A DNA stretch of 64,000 nt, taken from positions 13,654,434 to 13,718,433 of the forward strand of contig NC_050099.1 in assembly GCF_902167145.1 (NCBI RefSeq), written 5' to 3'. The notes beneath the pieces were generated by a model that searched no databases, was not told where the DNA came from, and saw nothing but the letters and a program-made list of their open reading frames with translations. Below, piece after piece: positions 20,501 to 28,400 of this stretch. This DNA comes from Zea mays. Taxonomy: Eukaryota > Streptophyta > Magnoliopsida > Poales > Poaceae. Positions within the stretch are counted from its first letter, which is position 1. Each line of letters begins with the position of its first letter. The translations under genes and the position numbers were made by a program.

Positions 20501-20932
20501 AGTTGGTCTGTCACATTGGATCATAGTATTCTTTTTGCATGGCTAGCTCACCTTGTGAGTTGCGTTTTATGCCTGTATCTTTTAGGATCCTGCTTTCTAA
20601 GATGATCACTTCAGCAATTCTCAAAGTGTCCGTTAAAACAGCCTTGTTCTTCTGTTCACTGCTGAGCATCCTTGTTTTGTTGGTGGTTGGGCATCATATT
20701 TTGTCCACTTGGAAACAAGTACTCCATATTTGGGTGGGGATACTGCAATATTTTTACAGTTTATTTGCATGGTCTGCAGGTGATGAGGAGTATCACAGAT
20801 AACATTACCGAGGAAAAGCTTCTCGAAGAGATTGATGAGATAAGTCTTCTCCCGATGTATGCTGATAGGATGCAGCAGGCTCATACAAAGATGGCACAAC
20901 AACAGCGGCGGAGATTGCCACCACAGTGCTAG
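1..20932 (+). CDS. mRNA capping enzyme, guanylyltransferase half (3' part of gene, 11 exons)
   Basis: The spliced product is an mRNA 5'-capping enzyme, which transfers GMP from GTP to the diphosphate end of nuclear transcripts. Exons with matching phases: 1-105, 285-398, 965-1014, 1400-1559, 1643-1765, 2218-2346, 2442-2540, 19644-19733, 19925-20009, 20211-20341, 20780-20932; they encode about 412 residues plus stop TAG. Visible guanylyltransferase signatures: WKADGTR with the GMP-accepting lysine (exon 4), LIDGEM (exon 5), FWLLSTV and [14 protein letters not shown] across the exon 7/8 junction, EGLLKWK (exon 8), and the OB-fold part with KIV-like GRIVEC and DKSTPN (exon 10). The acidic linker in exon 1 suggests that the triphosphatase domain lies upstream of the window. 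Intron 7 is 17.1 kb and full of transposable elements, but both flanking splice sites and the reading frame are intact, so the gene is probably functional. Confidence 0.93.
2590..2673 (+). mobile_element. Possible very short LTR plus primer-binding site
   Basis: The stretch 2590-2659 begins TGTTAAGG and ends AATAACA, and is followed directly by TGGTAATAGAGC, one mismatch from the initiator-Met primer site TGGTATCAGAGC. This is the arrangement of a 5' LTR and primer-binding site on the + strand. No matching second LTR was found, so this may be the end of a truncated small LTR element. Confidence 0.3.
2704..3043. other. GC-rich stretch of unknown origin
   Basis: C-rich, low-complexity sequence with short repeated words built on cgcgactgttc and ccgcc. 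Open frames exist on both strands only because stops are rare at this composition. It joins the tandem repeat at 3044 and is probably part of the same decayed retroelement. Confidence 0.35.
3044..3331 (-). repeat. Tandem repeat, about 93-96 bp, three copies
   Basis: Units start at 3085 and 3181, with a partial third unit at 3274 and a partial unit before 3085. Each contains gcgacatctgggtcaagtgg or a near copy. On the minus strand the repeats run in frame behind the copia integrase fragment and encode repeated [22 protein letters not shown] blocks. The reading frame looks accidental and the function is unknown. Confidence 0.6.
3496..3918 (-). pseudogene. copia protease / integrase start remnant
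   Basis: This begins with [12 protein letters not shown], the aspartic protease active-site motif of copia elements (DSG). The following linker, about 90 residues long, resembles the region before integrase in intact relatives, such as the element at 10,275. A frame change then leads to the HQRLG zinc-binding start at about 3,535. Only a fragment is present. Confidence 0.7.
4080..4844 (-). pseudogene. copia gag remnant (UBN2-like)
   Basis: The translated segment has the usual plant copia gag pattern, with [20 protein letters not shown] followed by a segment about poor recovery of residues ([13 protein letters not shown]), then a serine/proline-rich tail. A tandem duplication of 24 bases (4511-4534 and 4535-4558) repeats eight residues in frame. 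It belongs to the decayed element around it and has no intact start. Confidence 0.7.
6308..6415 (-). repeat. Short 5' LTR of the decayed copia element
   Basis: On the minus strand it starts TGTTGAAGTG and ends ATTCCAACA, giving TG...CA ends, and is followed at once by the primer-like TGGTATTA. At 108 bp it is short for a copia LTR. Confidence 0.55.
6416..6710. other. Intron sequence, nothing recognised
   Basis: AT-rich sequence with T runs and no coherent coding or repeat signal. It probably represents original capping-enzyme intron DNA or very old repeats. Confidence 0.4.
6711..6998 (-). mobile_element. LINE 3' end fragment (L1-type)
   Basis: On the minus strand 6998-6850 encodes [14 protein letters not shown], the conserved end of plant L1 ORF2 after the reverse-transcriptase zinc-binding domain. 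An AT-rich 3' UTR follows, ending in a perfect 9-bp stem with a 3-base loop at 6711-6731 (ctgtagggg aag cccctacag). The element is cut at its upstream side where the + strand LINE begins. Confidence 0.7.
7030..7298 (+). mobile_element. Severely truncated LINE with 14-bp target duplication
   Basis: Only the last 269 bases of an L1-type LINE are present, ending in the hairpin tail at 7268-7284 and an A-rich tract (7291-7298). It is flanked by identical 14-base copies of atcactgcctgggg at 7016-7029 and 7299-7312. Removing the insert plus one copy restores the ORF2 frame of the surrounding LINE ([12 protein letters not shown]), which proves the insertion. Confidence 0.88.
7268..7284 (+). other. 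3' terminal hairpin of truncated LINE
   Basis: ACGCAA, loop ttctc, TTGCGT: a perfect 6-bp stem. Compared with the hairpin at 9992 the innermost pair is A-T instead of G-C, with both sides changed together. Confidence 0.65.
7445..9274 (+). pseudogene. LINE ORF2 reverse transcriptase (partial)
   Basis: A 609-codon open stretch holds most of an L1-type reverse transcriptase: [51 protein letters not shown] and the catalytic box IYVDDVVLL (about base 8350; most plant L1 copies have YADD here). The thumb region and [19 protein letters not shown] follow, with the usual [16 protein letters not shown]. The endonuclease half is absent because the insert was truncated at its 5' end. The frame is lost at 9274. 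Confidence 0.85.
9412..9850 (+). pseudogene. LINE ORF2 C-terminal zinc-binding domain (frame-broken)
   Basis: [20 protein letters not shown] with following [15 protein letters not shown] is the zf-RVT domain at the end of plant L1 ORF2. A stop at 9655-9657 interrupts the reading, after which the same frame continues with [17 protein letters not shown] to a stop near 9860. It belongs to the LINE beginning near 6999. Confidence 0.8.
9992..10008 (+). other. 3' terminal hairpin of LINE
   Basis: GCGCAG, loop ctctc, CTGCGT, followed by ttcgag and the A-rich tail. The same position is occupied by a hairpin in two other LINE tails in this window (7268-7284 and 18596-18612). Confidence 0.65.
10015..10269 (-). 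pseudogene. LINE ORF2 thumb region (fragment, minus strand)
   Basis: On the minus strand this encodes [20 protein letters not shown], the conserved region behind the L1 reverse-transcriptase palm. It continues the RT sequence found at 15871-16605 on the other side of the copia element. The + strand LINE ending at 10014 cuts it off. Confidence 0.75.
10275..10590 (-). repeat. 3' LTR of copia element
   Basis: 316 bp, differing from the other LTR at one G/A position (catatgtata versus catatatata) and at two adjacent bases near the end (gcgttg versus gcgcag). The gag-pol stop codon lies inside its first bases. Confidence 0.95.
10585..15456 (-). CDS. copia gag-pol polyprotein
   Basis: A single open frame of 1,623 residues encodes all proteins needed for retrotransposition. 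Order by approximate residue: alanine/arginine-rich N-terminus and UBN2-type gag (130-320), a glycine/proline/glutamine-rich linker without a CCHC zinc knuckle, aspartic protease with DSGATTHM (about 496), integrase zinc finger starting HQRLGH (about 618), integrase core D about 679, D about 744 (CDNGREFD) and E about 779 (NGKAERI), reverse transcriptase with LLYVDDIVL (about 1302) and RNase H with YSDADWAG (about 1465) and SSAEAEYRA. There are no stops or frameshifts. The start is the first ATG after the primer site. The stop TAG is formed by the first bases of the 3' LTR. Confidence 0.95.
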   Translation of the reverse strand: MASHQPPSPRVDDAAAAEAALRAQQERAARLQTRELALARARDAEREAAEATKERDAADARIRDALARAAQARAAADPLDEEVNNDDASTIRDDAPDARTREALLLHEAAALINLHAQAVAVQNIRAIIPVLLDVSSTLYTRWRDAFLLAVGKYSLEGHVLTDDYAPFSPDWVRMDCVVKSWIVGTITTELADAVLIRDVSARAAWLAIESQFLGNRETRALFLDAEFRNFRQGDLSITDYCRKFKGMADALGDLGEPVPDRTLVLNVIRGLNERFSSIGLHLRRGRPLPTFLEVRNDLLLEELTLAHHSSTSATALLASGPPKASPNNSKPKQQPHQQSRGKRAGKKGGRSQPNGAAPGGFFSGPSVGGQWPSPVRGQWPSPHNPWSGSIHMWPGPRAPGAPSTPRHDAQQQPPSLPQSLLAGAQGQWSGIQQPLPPWPGSQQPPPLTTQQQWQAPPPGFYSSGAPLPSWDQQALLSDFSTMTLQPPQQREWYFDSGATTHMSSDAGTLSQSTPTQLPCSIIVGNGHSIPVISAGHAALSNSLRLNNVLVAPNLIKNLISVRQFTSDNNCSVEFDPFGCSVKDLLSRKEIVRCDSSGPLYPLRLSASTFHAAVSPSLWHQRLGHPGREVMSKLAHISGISCNKNATTDTLCHACQLGRHTCLPFSVSSSRATKIFQLIHCDLWTSPVLSISGFKYYLVILDDYSHYLWTFPLRLKSDTFATLTHFFSYVHTQFGVPIQGVQCDNGREFDNSSTRAFFLTNGVHLRMSCPYTSPQNGKAERIIRTINDVVRSLLFQASIPPSYWAEALNTTTRLLNILPTKTLRFSTPHQALFGTAPVYDHLRVFGCKCYPNLLATSPHKLAPRSVLCVFLGYSDHHKGYRCLDIHSNKIIISRHVVFDETSFPFAEQSSTPTAEDFEFLLDSHPAVPAPIGSARFCLLPAGITDAPAQPRAAPVAAVSSPCSNEQLLPLPTAAPTPDPGSARTNDAAPAVVADRAPDTQPGPGPRRFDGFVYTRRSAPAPTADATPSPRAPTADATPSPRAPAATTPVAAPAAPTPVAASSPSAAASQLPPGVVPVPPIVNHHRMTTRAKLGFRQPALFHAAQLSPVPRTYRAALADPHWRQAMEEEFSALLGNNTWDLVPRPPAANIVSGKWVFKHKFHADGSLERYKARWVLRGFSQRPGIDFDETFSPVVKPATVRTVLTLALSRNWPVHQLDVKNAFLHGTLSETVYCSQPSGFTDSAHPDFVCRLNRSLYGLKQAPRAWYSRFASFLLSLGFVEAKSDTSLFVYCRGTDLVYLLLYVDDIVLTASSTALLRRIIGTLQQEFSMKDLGELHHFLGMQVQRTPSGLFLSQRQYMVDILTRAGMAECKPCSTPVDVNPKLSGTDGTPVTDPTDFRSLAGALQYLTFTRPDIAYAVQQVCLHMHDPREPHLAALKRILRYVRGTLHLGLLLRPSAQTELVVYSDADWAGCPDTRRSTSGYAVFLGDSLISWSSKRQNTVSRSSAEAEYRAVANAVAEATWLRQLLLELHAPLQRAALVYCDNISTVYMSSNPVQHQRTKHIEIDLHFVRERVALGTIRVLHVPTTSQYADIFTKGLPSSLFTEFRSSLNVQAFDAPTAGGC
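15550..15865 (-). repeat. 5' LTR of copia element
   Basis: 316 bp with TG...CA ends. It contains a roughly 30-bp internal tandem repeat (tctctagctatagaaacata followed by accaatcagg, twice). The minus strand has a TATATATA run near 15604, a possible promoter TATA box. Confidence 0.95.
15871..16605 (-). pseudogene. LINE ORF2 reverse transcriptase (minus strand, frame-broken)
   Basis: On the minus strand: [65 protein letters not shown], then after a frame change [14 protein letters not shown] with the catalytic YADD at about 15,890. The copia element inserted a few codons later, and the thumb region continues at 10015-10269. This is an old L1-type copy, independent of the + strand LINE. Confidence 0.85.
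16606..17341 (-). other. Decayed LINE region between ORF1 and reverse transcriptase
   Basis: Only about 740 bases separate the ORF1 end and the RT start, too few for a complete endonuclease domain, so part of ORF2 has been deleted. Short frames are open but no endonuclease motif could be read with confidence. Confidence 0.45.
17342..18575 (-). pseudogene. LINE ORF1 (DUF4283-like with zinc knuckle), decayed
   Basis: The minus-strand translation contains an RNA-binding-type domain ([20 protein letters not shown] and the preceding about 150 residues beginning near VADPRPFIP), similar to ORF1 proteins of plant L1 elements. In another frame just upstream lies a cysteine cluster, [16 protein letters not shown], then [14 protein letters not shown], the zinc knuckles usual for this protein. 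Two frames are needed, so the gene is broken. Its upstream end is cut at about 18,575 by a second LINE. Confidence 0.65.
18577..19374 (-). mobile_element. 5'-truncated LINE 3' end (minus strand)
   Basis: The minus strand encodes the zf-RVT end of ORF2 ([20 protein letters not shown], then [15 protein letters not shown]) and [17 protein letters not shown], with a frame change near 19,000. It finishes with a 3' UTR, the hairpin at 18596-18612 and an A tract (T run at 18579-18588 on the + strand). No clear target duplication was found. Confidence 0.8.
18596..18612 (-). other. 3' terminal hairpin of minus-strand LINE
   Basis: On the minus strand it reads GTGCAG, loop tcctc, CTGCGC, a 6-bp stem with one T-G wobble, directly before the ttcgag and A-tract end of the LINE at 18577-19374. 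Confidence 0.6.
19644..20932 (+). CDS. Capping enzyme exons 8-11 with stop codon
   Basis: Four exons complete the guanylyltransferase and OB-fold: 19644-19733, 19925-20009, 20211-20341 and 20780-20932. The junction 20009/20211 splits a codon (phase 1), and the frame runs through to TAG at 20930-20932. The intron after exon 10 appears to use a GC donor (GC at 20342-20343) instead of GT, because only that placement keeps TYRK joined to VMRSI as in plant capping enzymes. A 105-bp MITE sits in the intron between exons 8 and 9. Confidence 0.92.
19767..19871. mobile_element. Small MITE in capping-gene intron
   Basis: 105 bp with inverted ends GGCTTGTTCAG and CCGAACAAGCC and an AT-rich, partly palindromic interior (attggaggggattaaa / ttaatccccttcaatcc). 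It resembles Tourist/PIF-type MITEs; the target duplication is not clear. Confidence 0.6.
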
Positions 20933-21300
20933 CCAGTGCTGGGGCGCTCTCCTACCGCCCTAGCCAGCTGCTGGCTTCCGTAGCTGTGTAATTAGTAGAG
21001 GTTTCAGTAGCCCCATATGATGATGGCTGGCTGGGTCTGGCCTGCCAACTAATTCTTTGCACCTCATTTGTGTCTTCTCCCTGCCCTCCCACCCACCTGT
21101 ATAGGCGTCGCCGCAGAGTAGTTTCCCTGTAAATTGTGTACTCTATGTTCTCCCATATTCTCCCCTATGGTTTTATTTTTCATGGGTGTAGAATAGCGTT
21201 TAACAAGAGGGTGGTGTTCTAGGTACATTAGTGTACGCGTTACTATCTCTCGGTGTTGCGGTTGCCTTGTGCTAGAATAAATATGGTTACCATCTGTTGC
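20933..21300 (+). promoter_or_regulatory. 3' untranslated region with poly(A) signal
   Basis: This non-coding stretch directly follows the capping enzyme stop codon. An AATAAA hexamer lies at 21276-21281, a plausible polyadenylation signal giving a 3' UTR of about 350-370 bases. Confidence 0.55.
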
Positions 21301-21568
21301 TGATGGGTCATGTGGTTCCCCCGGCGGATATCATGTGGTTGCGTGGTATGGGTTATTTTCGTCTTCTGTTTTGTTCGCACCTGATCCGATCCGATCTTTT
21401 GTTCAATGAAGAAGAAAAAAATTATTGGTAAAACCTACGTGTTTATGGTACGACCATTTGGTATATTGCTGTTTCGTTCACATAGTTAGACAATGTAATG
21501 CGTGCTCCATGATTTTCCTCCGAAGCATCCGTTGCTTTGAGGCGATTGTTCATAGCCATTTTTTTAAA

Positions 21569-22079
21569 TAGGGGTGGAAACGAGCTGAGCCGAGCTGAGC
21601 TCGGCTCGCTCACGTAACGAGCCGAACTCGGCTTGGCTCGCCCATCTGGCGAGCTCGGAAAACTGGCTCGACTCGGCTCGCTTCGGGCTCGCGAGCTGGC
21701 TCGCCGAGCCAAGCCTCTCTAAATTATAATATAAAATCTTAAAAATATTTTAAATAACATATTTTAAATTAGTAAAATAGATATATCACTAATATAATAT
21801 AGAAAATAGATTATTTTTGTATAGTAATCTCAAATAACATAAATTATTGTCTACTCGGTACTAATATTATATGTTAACTAAGATTTTATGTAACAAATTT
21901 TTGTTGGGTGGAGTCATGAGTCAGCTCGCGAGCTGCACCGAGCCGAGCTGACTCGCTCTTTTCACGAGCCATAAAAACAGGCTCGGCTCGAGCTCGTTCT
22001 AAGCATCGAGCCAGTCCGAGCCGAGTCGAGCTACTGCGAGCTGCCAGCTCGTCGAGCTCGAGCTTTTTTTTCAGCCCTA
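21569..22079. mobile_element. hAT-like MITE with GAGC-rich ends
   Basis: It begins TAGGGGTGGAAAC and ends TCAGCCCTA, an imperfect terminal inverted repeat of hAT type. Both ends are filled with repeats of GAGCC, GAGCT and CTCG in both orientations, and the middle 150 bp is AT-rich. The flanks are T/A-rich, so an 8-bp duplication cannot be read with certainty. Confidence 0.5.
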
Positions 22080-22453
22080 ATTTTTTATAACTGTTCATGG
22101 CAAATTGAGTGCTTTGAACGGGTATAGGTCTCTTCAAATAGACACCTAGATCTCTTTAAATAGGCATCTATTCAAGATGTCTTTAAACAGACTTCTTTTA
22201 AATATGCATTTTTATGATCTTTGTAAGACGTCTTTTCGTATAGATATCTTTTCAAGATTGTTTCTTTAAATAGACACTTTATTGCGTGTGGATTCTTATG
22301 GATTTAAGATATCGTTAAATAAATTTCTTTTTAAGAGACGAACATATCATGTGTAAACTAATTGCTTGGTGCAAACGATTTTTTCACCTCCCTTGATATA
22401 TTTTTAAATGTATCTTCTCACTTGTACCAATATATTGATTTGCACAAGTCTTA
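22080..22453. other. AT-rich intergenic stretch with short imperfect repeats
   Basis: Contains several imperfect copies of tctttaaatagacac spaced 20-40 bases apart. No gene was seen. Confidence 0.35.
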
Positions 22454-23051
22454 GAGCATTTTCAACTGTTAGGTAAAAAAGTTACTAAATCTTAGTTTAA
22501 GAAGTTATTAGAAAAAACAGGTATCTAATAGTATCCTAAACGATGCTGCTAAATTTAAGAAGTTACTATTTTATCCTTTCTTGTCCGCCATATTTGGCAA
22601 CCTCAGAGGGACCCACAAAACACTTTTTCATGCGAAATTAGTGTTCTATGCCTTCTGTTTTTATTCCCTTTTATTTTTTTATTAATAAACTCTGGGCTAC
22701 TATGTGGAAATTTTTTTTGCTGCATGTTAGACATTTTTATTTCTCTAGTTTGGAATTTAAGTCATATTTAGAATCGATTAATCATAGAGATTTGTGTCTG
22801 TTTTGTATGTAGATTTTTCTGCATACAGATTTAAGAACCATTGCAAGAACAATATCATGATTGACGAAAAGAACATAAAACTTTCTAGAACGTGAGAGGG
22901 AAAGGAGTTTCTAGCTGATATAATTTGAAAAATTTGGCAGCTAAAAATAGAGAACTACCGAAGAACACATTTTTTACTCCCTACTATCATTTAGCAACTA
23001 CTCACATCTGTATTTAGTGAGCTTTTTTCCCCAAAACTACTGTAGATGCTC
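22454..23051. mobile_element. MITE-like element with GAGCAT ends
   Basis: The left end GAGCATTTTCAACTGTTAGG and the right end (as reverse complement) GAGCATCTACAGTAGTTTTG form imperfect inverted ends, followed on both sides by related sequence around aaaaaagtTACTAAAT. No duplication was identified. Confidence 0.4.
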
Positions 23052-23426
23052 TCGGTAGCACAAGCGTTAACTCACTAATCACTCAAATCAATAGAATGCG
23101 AGCAGCTTATGACTTATGAGGCTTTGGAGTTGTAGGAGTTATTGCACTTGATGATATCGCTTTGGTGCAGTGTGTCATGCTCCAATTTTTTCAAAGCTAA
23201 CCTGTTCACTATAATTCACATTGGATGGTTCGGTGTACCACCGGATCGTACGATGAGTCCCCGGTGCACTAGCTCGATTTTGACTGAGTCTGAGTCCTTG
23301 GATCGTACAGTCCGGTGAGCCTCCAGTATTAATGTCCAGCTGCCCAAATTTCTATGTTTTATCCAATTCTTCTCCAAATCTTTTTGACAATTTTCGAGGA
23401 TGTTCCTTTGACTTAGAGAAACATAT
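23052..23426. other. Degraded repeat with GTCCGGTG palindromes
   Basis: Contains broken versions of the CACCGGAC/GTCCGGTG palindromes typical of Sirevirus LTRs (23230-23320). It probably derives from an old Sirevirus LTR into which the Opie-like element inserted. Confidence 0.35.
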
Positions 23427-24684
23427 TGAGAGCACCTAGAGGGGGGGGGGGGGTGAATAGGTGATCCTGTACAAACTTAAAACTTAAGCCACAAAACTTG
23501 GTTAAGTGTTAGCACAATAATCACCAAGTGGCTAGAGAGAAGTCTTAGCAAAACACAATAACCACAAGAGAACAATCACAGAGATGACATAGTGGTTTAT
23601 CCCGTGGTTCGGTCAAGACCAACGCTTGCCTACTCCACGTTGTGGCGTCCCAACGGACGAGGGTTGCAATCAACCCCTCTCAAGCGGTCCAAAGACCCAC
23701 TTGAATACCACGGTGTTTTGCTTGCTTTACTATATCCCGTTTGCGAGGAATCTCCACACTTTGGAGCCTCTCGCCCTTACACTTAGATGATCACAAAGAA
23801 ACACAGAGTAAGGAATGGATGAGCAACGCACACAAGACTCAAAAATCAGAGCAACAACACACACACAAGTCGCAACAAGAGCTCGCAACACAACCCAATG
23901 AGTTTACAACTCAACTAGAGCTCTAGATGCTATCACAAAGAAACAAATGCGTGGAATTGAAGTCTCGGTGCTTAGGATTGCTTTTGAGTATGCTTGGTGT
24001 TCTCCTCCATGCGCCTAGGGGTCCCTTTTATAGCCCCAAGGCAGCTAGGAGCCGTTGAGAGCAATCTAGGAAGACAATCCTTGCCTTCTGTCGTCTGGCG
24101 CACCGGACAGTCCGGTGCACACCGGACACTGTCCGGTGCACACCGGACACTGTCCGGTGCCCGATTTCTTTCCTTAACTGGCGCAGTCGACCGTTGGCAG
24201 CCAGAGAGCCGTTGGCGCACCGGACAGTCCGGTGCCCCCTTCTAGCCGTTGGCTTGGCCACGTGTCCCGCGCAGATCGCGCGGCCGACCGTTGGCCCGGC
24301 CGACCGTTGGCTCACCGGACAGTCCGGTGCACACCGGACAGTCCGGTGAATTATAGCCGTACGTCGCCGGTGAATTCCCGAGAGCGACCAGTTCGCTCGA
24401 GCCAGCCTGGCGCACCGGACGCTGTCCGGTGCACCACCGGACAGTCCGGTGCTCCCAGACTGAGCAGACTTTGTCTGAACAAAGCCATCTCATTTCCAAT
24501 TCGATTTTTCCTGTTTCCAACACTTAGACACAATACATTAGTCTCTAAAACAATGTACTAAGTCTGAGAAACATACCTTTATCCTTGATTTGTACTTTGT
24601 TCACCATTTTACACTTAGGCACTTGTGTTAGACACTAAATCACCAAAATACTTAGAAATGGCCCAAGGGCACATTTCCCTTTCA
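23427..24684 (-). repeat. 3' LTR of Sirevirus
   Basis: Same ends as the 5' LTR. It carries one additional 21-bp palindrome unit near 24120-24160 and 13 instead of 8 G at 23441-23453. TATAAAAG box at 24026-24033. Confidence 0.95.
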
Positions 24685-25470
24685 ATCTCCCCCTTTTTGG
24701 TGATTTATGCCAACACAATATAAAGCAGGTAGAACAAATACAAAATCACTTCAAATAAGAACTCAAATTGTTTTGATTCAAATTTGACATATATGGATCA
24801 CTCTTTGCCACCACTTGGTTTGTTTTTGCGAATCAAACTCAAATTTCTATCTCTAAGTCAAACACACATGTTAAGACATAAAGAGAGTCATTCCAAGAGA
24901 AATTGATTCAAGATTTCAAAAACTCCCCTTTTTCCCATAATCACCTTTCTTCCCACAAGAAGCCAACTTTTGACAAGAGAGACAATAAAAGAGTTTTGAC
25001 AAACCAAAAGCTCTATTCTATTATTTTTAAAATCTCTCAAGTGGTAGCTGATCCATTTATCGCTTTGGCCTTTATTTTCTCCCCCTTTGGCATCAAGCAC
25101 CAAACCGGGATTAATCTTGGCCCCAGAACCCCATTGCCTCACCAAAATCTTCAATAAGAATACAAAGGCAATAAGAGTATATGAGATGAACTTGGAATAA
25201 GTTACCCTCTCATCGGAGTGCAGTGGAAGTCTTTCATGGTCCAAGTCCACCTTTTCCCTTTCAAACCTCCTTTGAGACTAAAACAAGCAAACTCAAGCAC
25301 ATGGTTAGTCTCAAAGGGTCAAGTTGTAACACATCTCCCCCTAAATATGTGCATCACTTTGCAACGGACTTGTGAGGTCCAGGGAGTGTTTGTACAACTT
25401 GAGCACCATAACTAAGCAACAAAATGCATAGGGAACATGATCAAAGGCATAAACACATGTATGCTATAAA
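24685..25470 (-). promoter_or_regulatory. Sirevirus 3' non-coding region with multiple polypurine tracts
   Basis: On the minus strand AAAAAGGGGGAGAT abuts the 3' LTR (24685-24700). Similar tracts recur near 24925, 25079-25090 (CCAAAGGGGGAGAAAAT) and 25335-25345. Repeated polypurine tracts in this place are a known Sirevirus trait. No gene was seen. Confidence 0.75.
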
Positions 25471-28400
25471 TCAATCCAGGTTCCGCGAATCTAAGACATT
25501 TAGCTCACTACGCAACCTGCAAAAGGTCTTCTCATCTAGAGGCTTGGTAAAGATATCGGCTAGCTGGTTCTCGGTGCTAACATGAAACACTTCGATATCT
25601 CCCTTTTGCTGGTGGTCTCTCAAAAAGTGATGCCGGATGTCTATGTGCTTTGTGCGGCTGTGTTCAACAGGATTTTCCGCCATGCGGATGGCACTCTCAT
25701 TATCACATAGGAGTGGGACTTTGCTCAGATTGTAGCCAAAGTCCCTGAGGGTTTGCCTCATCCAAAGTAGTTGTGCGCAACACTTTCCTGCGGCAACATA
25801 CTCGGCCTCAGTGGTGGATAGGGCAACGGAGGTTTGTTTCTTAGAATTCCATGACACCAGGGACCTTCCTAAGAATTGGCACGTCCCCGATGTACTCTTC
25901 CTATCGACCTTACATCCAGCATAGTCGGAATCTGAATATCCAATTAGGTCAAAGGTAGACCCCTTTGGATACCAGAGCCCGAAGCAAGGCGTAGCAACTA
26001 AATATCTAAGGATTCGCTTCACTGCCACTAAGTGACACTCCTTAGGATCGGATTGAAATCTAGCACACATGCATACGCTAAGCATAATATCCGGTCTACT
26101 AGCACATAAGTAAAGTAATGACCCTATCATTGACCGGTATGCCTTTTGATCAACGGACTTACCTCCTTTGTTGAGGTCGGTGTGTCCGTCGGTTCCCATC
26201 GGAGTCTTTGCGGGCTTGGCGTCCTTCATCCCAAACCGCTTCAGCAAGTCTTGCGTGTACTTCGTTTGAGAGATGAAGGTGCCATCCTTGAGTTGCTTCA
26301 CTTGGAACCCAAGGAAGTAGTTCAACTCGCCCATCATCGACATCTCGAATTTCTGCGTCATCACCCCGCTAAACTCTTCACAAGACTTTTTATTAGTAGA
26401 ACCAAATATTATGTCATCGACATAAATTTGGCACACAAAAAGATCACCGTCACAAGTCTTAGTGAAAAGAGTTGGATCGGCTTTCCCAACCTTGAAAGCA
26501 TTAGCAATTAAGAAATCTCTAAGGCATTCATACCATGCTCTTGGGGCTTGCTTAAGTCCATAGAGCGCCTTAGAGAGCTTACACACGTGGTCGGGGTACC
26601 GTTCATCCTCGAAGCCAGGGGGTTGCTCCACGTACACCTCCTCCTTGATTGGCCCGTTGAGGAAAGCGCTCTTCACATCCATTTGGAACAACCTGAAAGA
26701 ATGGTGAGCGGCATATGCTAGCAATATACGAATGGACTCTAGCCTAGCCACAGGAGCAAAAGTCTCCTCAAAGTCCAAACCTGCGACTTGGGCATAACCT
26801 TTTGCCACAAGTCGAGCCTTGTTCCTTGTCACCACTCCGTGCTCGTCTTGTTTGTTGCGGAACACCCACTTGGTTCTCACAACATTTTGCTTAGGACGAG
26901 GCACCAGCGTCCAAACTTCATTCCTCTTGAAGTTGTTGAGCTCCTCTTGCATGGCCAACACCCAGTTCGGATCTAGCAAGGCCTCTTCTACCCTGAAAGG
27001 CTCAATAGAAGAGACAAAGGAGTAATGCTCACAAAAATTAACTAGTCGAGATCGAGTAGTTACTCCCTTGCTAATATCACCAAGAATTTGATCGATGGGA
27101 TGATCCCTTTGAATCATCGCTCGAACTTGGGTTGGAGGTGCCGGTTGAGTTTCTTCCTCCATCACATGATCATCTTGTGCTCCCCCTTGATCACACGCCT
27201 CCTGTTGATGAACCTGTTCATCGTCTTGAGTTGGGGAATGCATCATAGTTGAGGAAGAAGGTTGATCTTGCTCCTTTTGTTCCTGTGGTCGTACATCACC
27301 AATCGCCATGGTTCGTATAGCGGCCGTCGGAACATCTTCTTCATCTACATCATCAAGATCAACAACTTGCTCTCTTGGAGAGCCATTAGTCTCATCAAAT
27401 ACAACGTCGCTAGAGACTTCAACCAATCCCGATGATTTGTTGAAGACTCTATATGCCTTTGTATTTGAGTCATAACCTAACAAAAACCCTTCTACAGCTT
27501 TGGGAGCAAACTTAGAATTTCTACCCTTCTTCACTAGAATGTAGCATTTGCTCCCAAATACACGAAAGTACGATACATTGGGTTTGTTACCGGTCAGCAG
27601 CTCATACGACGTCTTCTTGAGGAGGCGATGAAGGTAGACCCTGTTGATGGCGTGGCAAGCCGTGTTCACGGCTTCCGACCAAAAGCACTCGGGGGTCTTG
27701 AACTCTCCAAGCATCGTCCTCGCCATATCGATGAGCATCCTGTTCTTCCTCTCTACCACACCATTTTGTTGTGGTGTGTAGGGAGCGGAGAACTCGTGCT
27801 TGATCCCTTCCTCCTCAAGGAACTCCTCCACTTGAAGGTTCTTGAACTCGGACCCGTTGTCGCTCCTTATCTTCTTCACCTTGAGCTCAAACTCATTTTA
27901 AGCTCTCCTTAGGAAGCGCTTGAGGGTCCCTTGGGTTTCAGACTTATCCTGCAAAAAGAACACCCAAGTGAAGCGGGAAAAGTCATCAACAATAACTAGA
28001 CCATACTTACTTCCTCCTATGCTTAGATAGGCGACAGGTCCGAAGAGGTCCATATGTAGCAGCTCCAGGGGTCTTGATGTGGTCATCACATTCTTGTTGT
28101 GATGTGCTCCTCCCACTTGTTTACCTGCTTGACAAGCTGCACAAGGTCTATCTTTTTCGAATTGCACGTTAGTCAAACCTATCACGTGTTCCCCCTTTAG
28201 AAGCTTGTAAAGGTTCTTCATCCCCACATGTGCTAAGCGGCGATGCCACAGCCAGCCCATGCTAGTCTTAGCTATTAAGCATGCATCTAGATCGGCCTCC
28301 TCTTTTGCAAAATCAACTAAATAAAGTTTGCCGTCTAATACATCCTTAAAAGCTAATGAACCATCACTTCTTCTAAAGACAGACACATCTACATTTGTAA

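Noticed and set aside
22130..22340. Possible microsatellite-like repeats of tctttaaatagacac
   Set aside because: Copies are too diverged and unevenly spaced to define a repeat array.
23441..23453. Run of 13 G
   Set aside because: A homopolymer length difference between the two LTRs (8 G at 31148-31155), probably slippage or a sequencing effect.
24100..24440. Regularly repeated CACCGGAC/GTCCGGTG palindromes, reminiscent of an array
   Set aside because: Known Sirevirus LTR palindromes, not CRISPR; spacing is irregular and the genome is eukaryotic.
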